64,000 nucleotides of DNA from Nitrospirota bacterium (GTDB lineage: Bacteria > Nitrospirota > Nitrospiria > SBBL01 > JAADHI01). The translations under genes and the position numbers were made by a program. Below, in pieces: positions 1 to 7,170 of the stretch (positions are counted from its first letter, which is position 1; every line of letters starts with the position of its first letter). Where the stretch lies: the NCBI GenBank assembly GCA_029261215.1, contig JAJDBT010000072.1:78220-142219 (forward strand). The letters run 5' to 3'. The notes below the pieces were generated by a model. It made no database searches. It was given only the letters and a program-made list of their open reading frames with translations, and was not told the DNA's origin.

Positions 1-526
1 TCCCGATATTGGGCTTGCCTTCTTTTCCCGGCGGGGGCATCGTCACCACCAACGGCCAAGTAATGAGCGGTGCCGCGTCGTCCGGCCAGCAGTGCTGTAT
101 CGGCAGGATATCGAGATCAATCTGTTCGCCCTTAAGCACCACTTCCTGACAAGGGGCCGTCCTGATTATTTTTGGAGAAAGATGGAGAATTCTGGCGTAA
201 AAAGGCAGATGTTTTACTGCATCGACAAAACCCTTTGGCGGCTCCGGATGCTGCAAAAAAGCCAAAAATTTCCCGATTTCCAAAAGGCCTTTTTCGTCAG
301 TATCGAGTCCCATCGCAACCCGCTCAACCGTGCCATACAGGTTGATCAAAACCGGAACCTTTGAGCCTTTCGGGTTTTCAAATAAAATGGCCGGCCCCCC
401 ATTTTTAATGAGCCGGTCGTAAATTTCTGTCATCTCCAAGTAGGGATCGACTTCTTGTTTGATTCGAACGAGAAGTCCTTTTTGTTCAAGGAAATTCATG
501 AATTGCCGAAGGTCGGTGTAGGGCAT
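1..526 (-). CDS. ubiD: UbiD-family decarboxylase, N-terminal part (cut by window edge)
   Basis: The first ~175 residues of a UbiD-type prenylated-FMN decarboxylase are readable, starting MPYTDLRQFMNFLEQKGLL and containing PAILFENPKG, typical of the family N terminus. The family is usually ~480-500 residues, so about two thirds lie outside the window. UbiD removes the carboxyl group of 4-hydroxy-3-polyprenylbenzoate in quinone synthesis. That role is supported by ubiA and a ubiC-like gene at 2.3-4.6 kb, though UbiD relatives also act on other aromatic acids. The ATG at 526 is preceded by AGGAG at good spacing. A TATAAT hexamer at 588-593 (minus strand) could be its -10 box, without a convincing -35. 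Confidence 0.85.
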   Translation of the reverse strand, partial: MPYTDLRQFMNFLEQKGLLVRIKQEVDPYLEMTEIYDRLIKNGGPAILFENPKGSKVPVLINLYGTVERVAMGLDTDEKGLLEIGKFLAFLQHPEPPKGFVDAVKHLPFYARILHLSPKIIRTAPCQEVVLKGEQIDLDILPIQHCWPDDAAPLITWPLVVTMPPPGKEGKPNIG

Positions 527-932
527 TGTGACTCCTGAAATAGACAAACATCAAATACTTCTATCAATATAAAATGAAAGCGGAGGCATTATAGCCCAAA
601 CAGGGTAGATCAGTACAACAGAGAGATCATGATTGGCGCGGCAATACATAAAGAAAGCCTTCAAAACACCTCAAAAAACAGGGCCTCTTCCATAAAACAA
701 GTACTGAATTTGAAATAGGCAGATCATGTGCTCTGCCAATGATGGAGGCGCCGCTTTCTATCAATGGCCCCGGAATCCCTTGAAATTCAAATCACCCTAT
801 GCCATCATCCCCAAAAACTGGAAAAAAAACATAACCTTTTCCCCTCAGACCCGAAAAAAGAGATGTGACGATGCCGCATGATTTATGGGCTCTATGCACG
901 GACTTAGAGTAAAAAAGGAGTAAGTTAAAAGT
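527..932. other. Intergenic region between divergent ubiD and cytochrome genes
   Basis: I see no coding sequence in these 406 bases. The minus-strand TATAAT at 588-593 is a possible -10 for ubiD. On the plus strand only the AAGGAG at about 915-921 upstream of the cytochrome ATG is clear. No convincing riboswitch or operator was recognised. Confidence 0.5.
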
Positions 933-2114
933 ATGAATCATTCCAACTCAGACCAATCTGTCCCTCTCTGGAAACTATCTATCGTTCTCATCGCTGCGAT
1001 CGCCCTGACTGTCTTTGTTCTGAAAGGCGGCACCAAAAATAAAGAAACAACGGTGGAAACGCCAATCGAAGAAGTCGCCGCGCCCGACCTTGAAAAACTT
1101 TTTGCCGTGCCCGCGCTAGTCAAAGAAGGCGAATTCCTCATTTTCGGCACCAACCGGCCAGAACTGGAGGTCGCCCTCTCAGGCAAATTCGACCGGATGC
1201 CCATCGGAAAAGGCAAGTGCGCCTTTTGCCATATATTTGTGGAAGGCCACAATCCAGCAGTTCGGTGTCCCGATATTCGTGGCATAGAAAAAAGGTCACA
1301 CGATCGTCCGAAAGAGGCCCGCTATCTTATGTTTTCAGAGAAATTTGCCGATGAGCCCGAACCTGTCTCGGGTTTCAAGCCAAAGGCCAAAACAGGCGGA
1401 CAATACATTCTTGAATCTATGTATTGTCCCAGCTGTTATGTCGTTGAAGGCTTCGGGGTTCCCGGCACTGACGATTTATCAAGTAAAATGCCGGTGATGC
1501 ATCACATGCCCTATTTATTGAGCGATTACGACATGATCGCCGTAACCGCTTATCTGCAAACCATGGACACCCCGGGCAATTACAGCAAGGTTACCGCACC
1601 GCAAGACTGGCAAAATTATTTTAAGAAGGATTTGCCGTTGCCCGATGGTTCACCCAAGGTGTTTGCCTCGATCGAAAGCCTGGCCGAGACCGAAAAGCTC
1701 ATTGCCCCGATTGAAGGCATTATTGAAAAAAACGGTTGTTTTGTCTGTCACAAAATTCCCGGCATAGAAATCGCCAAGACCGGCCTCATTGGCCCCATTC
1801 TGGCCCTCAAAAGCACGGCCGCGCGACGTCTGGCCTCTCCAGAATATCAACAAGCTGTTTCGGAAGGTCGTGCAAAAGCGACAACGGAACGCGAATATGT
1901 GATGGAATCGATCCTGAATCCAACTGCGTTTATCCTGCCCGGGTTTGGCCACGGAGATGGAATGCCGTCCGATTACGCCCGGAAAATGACGCTGGGCGAT
2001 GTGGATAAAGTCGTGACCTATCTTTTGACGATTGACGAAACGATGGTTGAAAAAGAAGACCTTTTGTCTCCGGTAGGCATTGATGATCGGACTGAAGCAG
2101 GGCATGAAGAATAA
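933..2114 (+). CDS. Membrane-anchored multi-domain c-type cytochrome
   Basis: A 393-residue protein with an uncleaved-looking membrane anchor at residues ~13-31 and an otherwise periplasmic body. Two canonical haem c sites are visible, CAFCH at 96-100 and CFVCH at 269-273. Each is followed downstream by a Met-rich stretch that could supply the distal ligand (MPVMHHMP near 187, GMPSDY near 344). Between them lies CPSCY at 165-169, a CxxCH-like motif with Tyr in place of His. The protein probably carries electrons in a periplasmic respiratory chain; partner and potential cannot be deduced. It stands alone, divergent from ubiD and convergent with ubiA. The ATG has AAGGAG upstream. I do not recognise a named family. 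Confidence 0.8.
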   Translation: MNHSNSDQSVPLWKLSIVLIAAIALTVFVLKGGTKNKETTVETPIEEVAAPDLEKLFAVPALVKEGEFLIFGTNRPELEVALSGKFDRMPIGKGKCAFCHIFVEGHNPAVRCPDIRGIEKRSHDRPKEARYLMFSEKFADEPEPVSGFKPKAKTGGQYILESMYCPSCYVVEGFGVPGTDDLSSKMPVMHHMPYLLSDYDMIAVTAYLQTMDTPGNYSKVTAPQDWQNYFKKDLPLPDGSPKVFASIESLAETEKLIAPIEGIIEKNGCFVCHKIPGIEIAKTGLIGPILALKSTAARRLASPEYQQAVSEGRAKATTEREYVMESILNPTAFILPGFGHGDGMPSDYARKMTLGDVDKVVTYLLTIDETMVEKEDLLSPVGIDDRTEAGHEE

Positions 2115-2293
2115 CCATTTGCCCAGCAGAAATCAGGATCAGACCGGCCTATTGTTTATCTGATTGCTAGGCCGAAACGCTTCCCGAGTCATCATACTGA
2201 TCTATCTCAATGAATCATTAGGATAAGATGCGATGCAGTCCTTTTCAAGCCAGGAAAAAAACACATTGGGTCTGCCTTGCCCCGACCTCAAAC

Positions 2294-3160
2294 TTATGCA
2301 TAATAATCGAAGATTAAGCCAACCAGGACCAAGACGCCCACCCAGACATTGGAGCGAAATAAAACAAAAAGCCTTTCTCTGGGTAAAGTGTTTCTCAATT
2401 TGAGAGATTGAAAAAGAAAAAAGAATGCGACGCCTCCAATGGCAGCATAGTATCCGGCCGTCAAGTGAGCAAACCTTCCCGCCAGCACCAAAAAGAAAAC
2501 CACCAGAGCATACAAACCACCGACTGCCAGCCAGCTTTTTTCCCCGAACAAAATGGCCGTTGATTTCACGCCGACTTTCAGATCGTCTTCCCGATCCATC
2601 AGCGCATAGACGGTATCATAACCTGCGGCCCAGCAGAGATTGGCCAAGAGGATTAAAAACGGGGTCACCGAAAGGCTGTTTCGAACGGCCGCCCAGGCGA
2701 GGATAATGCCCCAGCTAAAAGCAATGCCGAGTACGATCTGCGGAAGATAGGTGACGCGTTTGGCAAAGGGATAGATCAGGGCAAAAAAGAGCGCGGCGAA
2801 ACTGAGTAAAAAGACAAAACGATTGAGAAACAAGACCGTGATCAAAGCGCAGGTCAATAGACCGGCCAGGACGATAAGGGCCTCCTTCATCGAAAGGACT
2901 TTTGCGGCCAATGGACGTTCTTTTGTGCGGTCTACCTTCGCATCAAACTGGTAATCGGCCATATCATTCATCACACATCCGGCGCTTCGCATAAAAAAAG
3001 AACCCAAGACAAAAATAATCAGGTGTTTAAAAGAGGGATGCCCTTCAGAGGCCACAATCAGTGACCAGAGCGTGGGGAAGAGTAACAACAGGGTGCCGTA
3101 CTGTTTTTCAAGACGCATCAGGCGGGCAACGGCATGCCTTTTTGTCCAAAGAAACATCAT
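2294..3160 (-). CDS. ubiA: UbiA-family prenyltransferase (4-hydroxybenzoate polyprenyltransferase)
   Basis: An integral-membrane aromatic prenyltransferase of 288 residues from the ATG at 3160. Both Asp-rich metal/diphosphate motifs of the superfamily are present: NDMADYQFD at about 65-73 and DREDD at about 189-193. Several hydrophobic helices separate them. The enzyme attaches a polyprenyl chain to 4-hydroxybenzoate at the inner membrane, an early step of ubiquinone-type quinone synthesis. A longer frame runs back to 3388, but the ATG at 3160 overlaps the upstream gene's stop (TGATG), and the family start matches MRLEKQYG. It is the last gene of a ubiC-like/FGE-like/ubiA operon. Confidence 0.9.
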   Translation of the reverse strand: MMFLWTKRHAVARLMRLEKQYGTLLLLFPTLWSLIVASEGHPSFKHLIIFVLGSFFMRSAGCVMNDMADYQFDAKVDRTKERPLAAKVLSMKEALIVLAGLLTCALITVLFLNRFVFLLSFAALFFALIYPFAKRVTYLPQIVLGIAFSWGIILAWAAVRNSLSVTPFLILLANLCWAAGYDTVYALMDREDDLKVGVKSTAILFGEKSWLAVGGLYALVVFFLVLAGRFAHLTAGYYAAIGGVAFFFLFQSLKLRNTLPRERLFVLFRSNVWVGVLVLVGLIFDYYA

Positions 3161-4104
3161 CACGGTTCCCGAACGCAGCGAAAACCCAGATCTTCCAAGC
3201 GTTCTCCTGGAGGATCGTAGGACCGTGTCGCTGCACGCGCGTAAACGGCCAAAACACGGGGATAGGCCCCGCCGGGGTAATGACCCAAAGAATGAAACGA
3301 CAAGCCGCGCACAACCCGGTATTTCATGCCAAAGGCCGGTTTTCTCAACGTACTGCCCGGATACGGCAAGTACCAGCTGTCTGTCCATTCCCAGACGTTA
3401 CCGACAAGATCAAACACACCATAGGGGCTGGCACCTTCTGGATAAGTGCCAACAGAAGTCAGTGCCATCGCGACATCAGATGCGGGAGAAAGATGGGCTT
3501 TTTTGACCTCAAAATGCATCCCCCAAGGATAGCTGCGGCCATCCGTGCCGCGAGCCGCTTTTTCCCACTGGGCTTCGGTTGGCAGCCGTTTTCCCAGCCA
3601 ACGGCAATAATCATTCGCGTCGTACCAATCCACGAAAGAGACAGGATGATCAGCCGTTCCGACCTTGTACTCCCCGTTTCGCCAGTGGGCGGGTGGGCGA
3701 TGACCTGTCGCCCGAATAAAGTTCAAATATTTACCCTGCGTTACTTCATATCGGTCGATGTAAAACCCTTTGAGCGTGACTGGGTGTTTCGGCTGTTCGT
3801 CTTCGTACCAGGGCTGGGGAAAACCAAGCTGCAGCCCTTCATTTTCTGAGTCCACTTCATCGGTCCCCATCCAAAATGAACCGGGCGGCACCCAGGCCAT
3901 TGAGAGGTCTTCCGTTTCAGCTTGAAAAAGTTCCGGTTTTTCCATCATAAAAGTTGATGGGCTCGTATTCAGCTTGTTTTCTGTGGACCGGCATGCGAAC
4001 AACATCGGCATTAAAATGAGAGCGACGAAAGCCGGGGTGAAAAAACTTCGCAAATAATGGCTGAAACCTGTCCGGAAATCGATAATCGATAGCGTCTTGC
4101 CCAA
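3160..4104 (-). CDS. Formylglycine-generating-enzyme-family lipoprotein (SUMF1/FGE-sulfatase domain)
   Basis: About 314 residues if the TTG at 4104 is used. It has a lipoprotein signal ending LMPMLFAC (Cys38) and then an FGE-sulfatase domain from ~68 to the end. Family hallmarks are VPPGSFWMGTDE, YEVTQGKY, LPTEAQWEKAARG, GNVWEWT and a closing LGFRCVRE. True FGEs oxidise a sulfatase Cys to formylglycine, but many bacterial members have other or unknown roles, and no sulfatase is nearby. The start is uncertain: TTG 4104 overlaps the upstream ubiC-like gene by 94 bases, TTG 4053 would give a compact signal peptide, and ATG 4011 overlaps the ubiC-like stop (TAATG). Its place inside quinone genes is unusual. 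Confidence 0.8.
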   Translation of the reverse strand: MGKTLSIIDFRTGFSHYLRSFFTPAFVALILMPMLFACRSTENKLNTSPSTFMMEKPELFQAETEDLSMAWVPPGSFWMGTDEVDSENEGLQLGFPQPWYEDEQPKHPVTLKGFYIDRYEVTQGKYLNFIRATGHRPPAHWRNGEYKVGTADHPVSFVDWYDANDYCRWLGKRLPTEAQWEKAARGTDGRSYPWGMHFEVKKAHLSPASDVAMALTSVGTYPEGASPYGVFDLVGNVWEWTDSWYLPYPGSTLRKPAFGMKYRVVRGLSFHSLGHYPGGAYPRVLAVYARAATRSYDPPGERLEDLGFRCVREP

Positions 4105-4577
4105 AATAAGGTGTCCTCTTTCAGAGCCAGAGTTGTTGCGACCGCTTCAAAAGGAAGATAAGCCACTTCCAGGCGATCCCGAAAAGTGGGAAGCGACTGC
4201 TCTTCAATCATCTGACCCAGTGGTTTTTGCCTCAGGTGCAAGGCATGAAGGAGATCAGGCTTGAGGCTTGAAACGGGAAGCGTGGAAACGGCATAAATCA
4301 GTTTTTCTTTTGGGCCTCCCGCTTTTTCGATATTTAACCAGACTGAGCGTTCAAGGGCTTTCTCCCCTTCCGTCACTTCAAGCTGCAAAGACGATGCGGC
4401 ATCCATTTCAATTTCATGCTGTTCAACAACCTCCAGCACGGTCGGTGTCAAAAAAAGACTGTTTAAGCTTCTGACGGTCGTACCGTCAGAAGAAAGCAGT
4501 AATCGAAAGAGTGGATCAATGGGGGCTGTTTTCCAGTCTTTCCAGTACGCGTTTATGCTTTGCCACTCTTGCTTCAT
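4011..4577 (-). CDS. ubiC: Chorismate pyruvate-lyase (UbiC)-like protein
   Basis: A 188-residue soluble protein resembling the UbiC/DUF98 fold. Landmarks are LLLSSDGTTVRSL near 26-38, an Arg in ERSVWL (Arg77), PLGQMIE near 119-125, and FWARRYRL followed by ICEVFSP (Glu177). Arg77 and Glu177 sit where the family's substrate-binding Arg and Glu lie. UbiC removes pyruvate from chorismate to give 4-hydroxybenzoate, the substrate of the ubiA product encoded downstream in the same operon. Overall similarity is modest, so the name rests partly on context. No strong ribosome-binding site is visible upstream of the ATG at 4577. Confidence 0.7.
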   Translation of the reverse strand: MKQEWQSINAYWKDWKTAPIDPLFRLLLSSDGTTVRSLNSLFLTPTVLEVVEQHEIEMDAASSLQLEVTEGEKALERSVWLNIEKAGGPKEKLIYAVSTLPVSSLKPDLLHALHLRQKPLGQMIEEQSLPTFRDRLEVAYLPFEAVATTLALKEDTLFWARRYRLSISGQVSAIICEVFSPRLSSLSF

Positions 4578-4736
4578 GAGGGGGCCATCGTACTTAAAAC
4601 CTGCTTTAGAGTCAAGATTGGAGGCGATAATGACTTACCCATCTCACAAAAAAACCAAGTCAAAAAACTTGACCATTCCCATTCAATTTCATACTCTGAA
4701 CCTATCGACTTTGAACTTTACTTTAGGGAGCAAAAA

Positions 4737-5045
4737 ATGGATCCCTTTTATTCGAACATAGATGACGACGCCATTAAAAAAGAAAAGTCCAAGGCGCGAA
4801 TATTGCGAAGCAGTCAATGGTGGAAAAGACGGCGCAGCACAGGCATCTGCCACTATTGCGGAGAAAAATCTAACCCGCTTGAACTGACGATGGACCACCT
4901 GATTCCCATCAGCCGCGGCGGTAAAAACAATAAAGGCAATGTCGTCCCGGCCTGCAAAAGCTGTAACAACAAAAAAAAATATATGCTGCCAACTGAATGG
5001 GAAACCCACCTCGAAACTATAGACGGTGTAAAACCGGAGGGTTAA
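4737..5045 (+). CDS. Small HNH endonuclease-family protein
   Basis: A 102-residue protein with a complete HNH zinc-finger nuclease motif: CHYCG, then MDHLIPISRGG, then GNVVPACKSCNNKK. Two CxxC pairs bind structural zinc, and the His of DH, the Asn of GN and the second Asn form the active site. The ATG at 4737 follows AGGGAG at good spacing; a longer in-frame extension to 4560 lacks support. It stands alone with no phage, restriction or intron features nearby. Stand-alone HNH proteins of this size are common; the biological target is unknown. Confidence 0.8.
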   Translation: MDPFYSNIDDDAIKKEKSKARILRSSQWWKRRRSTGICHYCGEKSNPLELTMDHLIPISRGGKNNKGNVVPACKSCNNKKKYMLPTEWETHLETIDGVKPEG

Positions 5046-5105
5046 TCCTGGCCTAAAACGGATTGTGATCCCGCATTCACTTGTCTTTCAGCACGGCCAA
5101 TCAGC

Positions 5106-5134
5106 TTGACAATACCCTGTTTTGTTTGATTAAA
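5106..5134 (+). promoter_or_regulatory. Sigma70-type promoter of the sulfur-carrier cluster
   Basis: TTGACA at 5106-5111, a 17-base spacer and ATTAAA at 5129-5134 lie ~40 bases before the thiS-like ATG. The -35 is perfect and the -10 is weak; shifting by one base gives TTAAAT. No other promoter is obvious between here and 9.8 kb, where genes are tightly packed. Confidence 0.55.
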
Positions 5135-5175
5135 TAGACGACTTTTGTAAAGATTTTAAGAGGATAGCAAATCCA

Positions 5176-5394
5176 ATGCTGATCAGGATCAACGGAAAAC
5201 AAGAAGACATACAAGTCGCCACATTAGGGGATCTACTTCAATCAAAAAACATTGAACCACAAATGGTCTCGGTCGAACTCAACAATACAATGATCGACCG
5301 TACAAACTTAACCACCACCCTGCTCAAAGAGGGCGATTCCATCGAACTTCTCTTTTTTATGGGGGGTGGGTCAGGACACGACTTAAGACAATGA
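5176..5394 (+). CDS. ThiS-like sulfur-carrier protein with C-terminal tail after Gly-Gly-Gly
   Basis: A 72-residue beta-grasp (ubiquitin-like) protein. Residues 1-62 read as a typical ThiS/MoaD fold, leading to ELLFFMGGG (Gly 63-65). ThiS normally ends at Gly-Gly so that its C terminus can be adenylated and thiocarboxylated, but here a further SGHDLRQ follows before the stop. The stop overlaps the cysteine synthase ATG (ATGA at 5391-5394). An E1-like enzyme (6336) and a cysteine synthase next door suggest it delivers sulfide for cysteine synthesis, as CysO does in mycobacteria. No thiG or thiH is nearby, so a thiamine role is less likely. Activation would require trimming of the tail, and no JAMM peptidase is visible in the window. 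Confidence 0.8.
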   Translation: MLIRINGKQEDIQVATLGDLLQSKNIEPQMVSVELNNTMIDRTNLTTTLLKEGDSIELLFFMGGGSGHDLRQ

Positions 5395-6314
5395 GCGTTT
5401 CAACAAACATCACAAGTTTTATTGGGAATACCCCGTTGATTCAGTTAAGAGATCTTTCTGAAGAAGGCTCTGCAACGGTTTTGGCCAAGGTCGAATTTTT
5501 TAATCCCGGCGGCAGCGTTAAAGACCGTATCTGCCTCAGTATGATTGAGGCTGCCGAAACAGATGGCCGATTAAAACCGGGCATGACCTTGATAGAACCC
5601 ACCAGCGGAAACACCGGCATCGGGCTTGCGCTGGTTTCAGCGGTTCGCGGCTATAAACTGATTCTCGTGATGCCGGAATCGATGAGCATGGAACGCGCCA
5701 GCCTGCTTTCTTCCTATGGGGCGCAGCTGGTGCTCACACCGGCCTGGGAAGGCATGCGGGGTGCGATAAAAGAGGCAGAGAGTATTCTTGAGCAACATCC
5801 GGACTATTTCATGCCCGCTCAATTTTCAAACCCGGCCAACCCGGAAGCACACAGAAAAACAACGGGACCCGAGATTCTTGCAGCGGTTGAAGGAACAATT
5901 GATGCCTTTGTCGTCGGCGTCGGAACAGGCGGAACCATCACCGGCGTAGGAGAAGTGCTCAAAGCGAAAAACCCACAGACACAAGTTATTGCCGTCGAAC
6001 CTGCAACCTGTGCCGTGTTATCCGGTGGGGAACCCGGACCGCATAAAATTCAGGGCATCGGCGCAGGCTTTATCCCCGAAGTTTTAAACAGGGACATCAT
6101 TGATCGGGTGGTTACGGTCAGCGATGATGAATCCTACAAAATGGCAAAGACATTGGCAAAACAGGACGGATTGCTGGTCGGCATCTCTTCAGGCGCCAAT
6201 GTCTGGGCCGCACGAAAAGTCGCAAGAGAACTCGGAAAAGGTAAAACCGTGGTCACCTTGCTGCCCGATACCGGCGAGCGTTATATTAGCATTGAAAAAT
6301 ATTTTAATATCTAA
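5391..6314 (+). CDS. cysM: Cysteine synthase (PLP-dependent, CysK/CysM family)
   Basis: A 307-residue fold-type II PLP enzyme. The Schiff-base Lys44 lies in GGSVKDR, the substrate loop TSGNTG is at 71-76, the phosphate-binding GTGGT loop at 178-182, and GISSGAN near 264-270. It is a beta-replacement enzyme making cysteine from O-acetylserine or O-phosphoserine plus a sulfur donor. The 4-base overlap with the ThiS-like gene and the following moeB copy suggest the donor is a protein thiocarboxylate, as for mycobacterial CysM, rather than free sulfide. The acceptor preference cannot be read from sequence alone. Confidence 0.9.
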   Translation: MSVSTNITSFIGNTPLIQLRDLSEEGSATVLAKVEFFNPGGSVKDRICLSMIEAAETDGRLKPGMTLIEPTSGNTGIGLALVSAVRGYKLILVMPESMSMERASLLSSYGAQLVLTPAWEGMRGAIKEAESILEQHPDYFMPAQFSNPANPEAHRKTTGPEILAAVEGTIDAFVVGVGTGGTITGVGEVLKAKNPQTQVIAVEPATCAVLSGGEPGPHKIQGIGAGFIPEVLNRDIIDRVVTVSDDESYKMAKTLAKQDGLLVGISSGANVWAARKVARELGKGKTVVTLLPDTGERYISIEKYFNI

Positions 6315-6335
6315 ATCACGTCATTCAGGATAATC

Positions 6336-7166
6336 ATGGCCTTTACAGAAGAACAACTGGTGCGATACAGCCGACACATCATTCTTTCAGAAGTCGGTGG
6401 CAAAGGACAAAAGAAAATTGGGCAGGCCAGGGTTTTGGTCATCGGTGCGGGTGGACTCGGATCACCCATCGCCTTGTATTTAGCTGCTGCGGGTATCGGG
6501 ACCATGGGCTTGATTGATGCGGACATGGTTGACTTGACTAACCTGCAACGTCAGATTATCCACCACACGGCAGATGTCGGTCGGCCTAAAGTCCTTTCCG
6601 CGACCGAAAAAATCACCGATTTAAATCCTGACGTGGAGGTCATTTCTTATCAAAAAAATCTGGATGCGGAAAATGCCCTTGAGGTTTTCAATCATTTTGA
6701 TTACGTCATTGACGGCACGGATAACTTTCCCGCAAAATTCTTAATCAACGATGCGGCCTTTTTCGCAAACAAGCCCTTGATTCATGGCGGGATTCTCCGT
6801 TTCGACGGTCAAATTTTCACCATTCTGCCTGGCGAAAGCGCCTGTTACCGCTGTATTTTCCCCAAATTGCCGCCTCAGGGTGTCGTGCCCAGTTGCCAGG
6901 AAGCAGGCGTCCTCGGCGCACTGGCGGGACTCATTGGAACCTTGCAAGCAACTGAAGCACTGAAATTGATTTTGGGTATTGGAACACCACTGACCAACCG
7001 CATCCTGACGTATTCTGCCCTCCAGACGCAATTTCGGGAAATCACAATTAAAAAGAATCCAGATTGCCCACTCTGTGGAGCACATCCGAGTATCACCACT
7101 TTAGAGATGGAGACACAGGAAGTCTGTGATTTCGATCCCCTTGAAACCGCCCAAAAGGACTCTTAA
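6336..7166 (+). CDS. moeB: E1-like adenylyltransferase MoeB/ThiF family, copy 1
   Basis: A 276-residue ubiquitin-E1-like enzyme. It has the ATP-binding GAGGLGS near 37-43, an Asp/Arg-containing activation segment (DLTNLQRQ 66-73), DGTDNFPAKF near 126-135, zinc cysteines C170/C173 and C244/C247, and Cys187 at the catalytic-Cys position of MoeB/ThiF. There is no rhodanese domain. It should adenylate the C-terminal glycine of a sulfur-carrier protein before thiocarboxylation. Its position 21 bases after the cysteine synthase suggests it serves the ThiS-like carrier. It is a clear paralogue of the gene at 8966; both open MAFT(E/D)EQL. Confidence 0.9.
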   Translation: MAFTEEQLVRYSRHIILSEVGGKGQKKIGQARVLVIGAGGLGSPIALYLAAAGIGTMGLIDADMVDLTNLQRQIIHHTADVGRPKVLSATEKITDLNPDVEVISYQKNLDAENALEVFNHFDYVIDGTDNFPAKFLINDAAFFANKPLIHGGILRFDGQIFTILPGESACYRCIFPKLPPQGVVPSCQEAGVLGALAGLIGTLQATEALKLILGIGTPLTNRILTYSALQTQFREITIKKNPDCPLCGAHPSITTLEMETQEVCDFDPLETAQKDS

Positions 7167-7170
7167 TTCA

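Noticed and set aside
2145..2174. Seven-base inverted repeat (CGGCCTA/TAGGCCG) between the cytochrome and ubiA genes
   Set aside because: The loop is 16 bases and no T-run follows; too weak to call a terminator.
3161..3388. 76-residue N-terminal extension of UbiA
   Set aside because: It lies wholly inside the FGE-like gene, lacks similarity to UbiA, and the ATG at 3160 sits at a typical stop-start overlap.
3061..3849. 262-codon plus-strand frame opposite the ubiA/FGE-like genes
   Set aside because: Shadow of well-supported minus-strand genes with clear family motifs; no features of its own.
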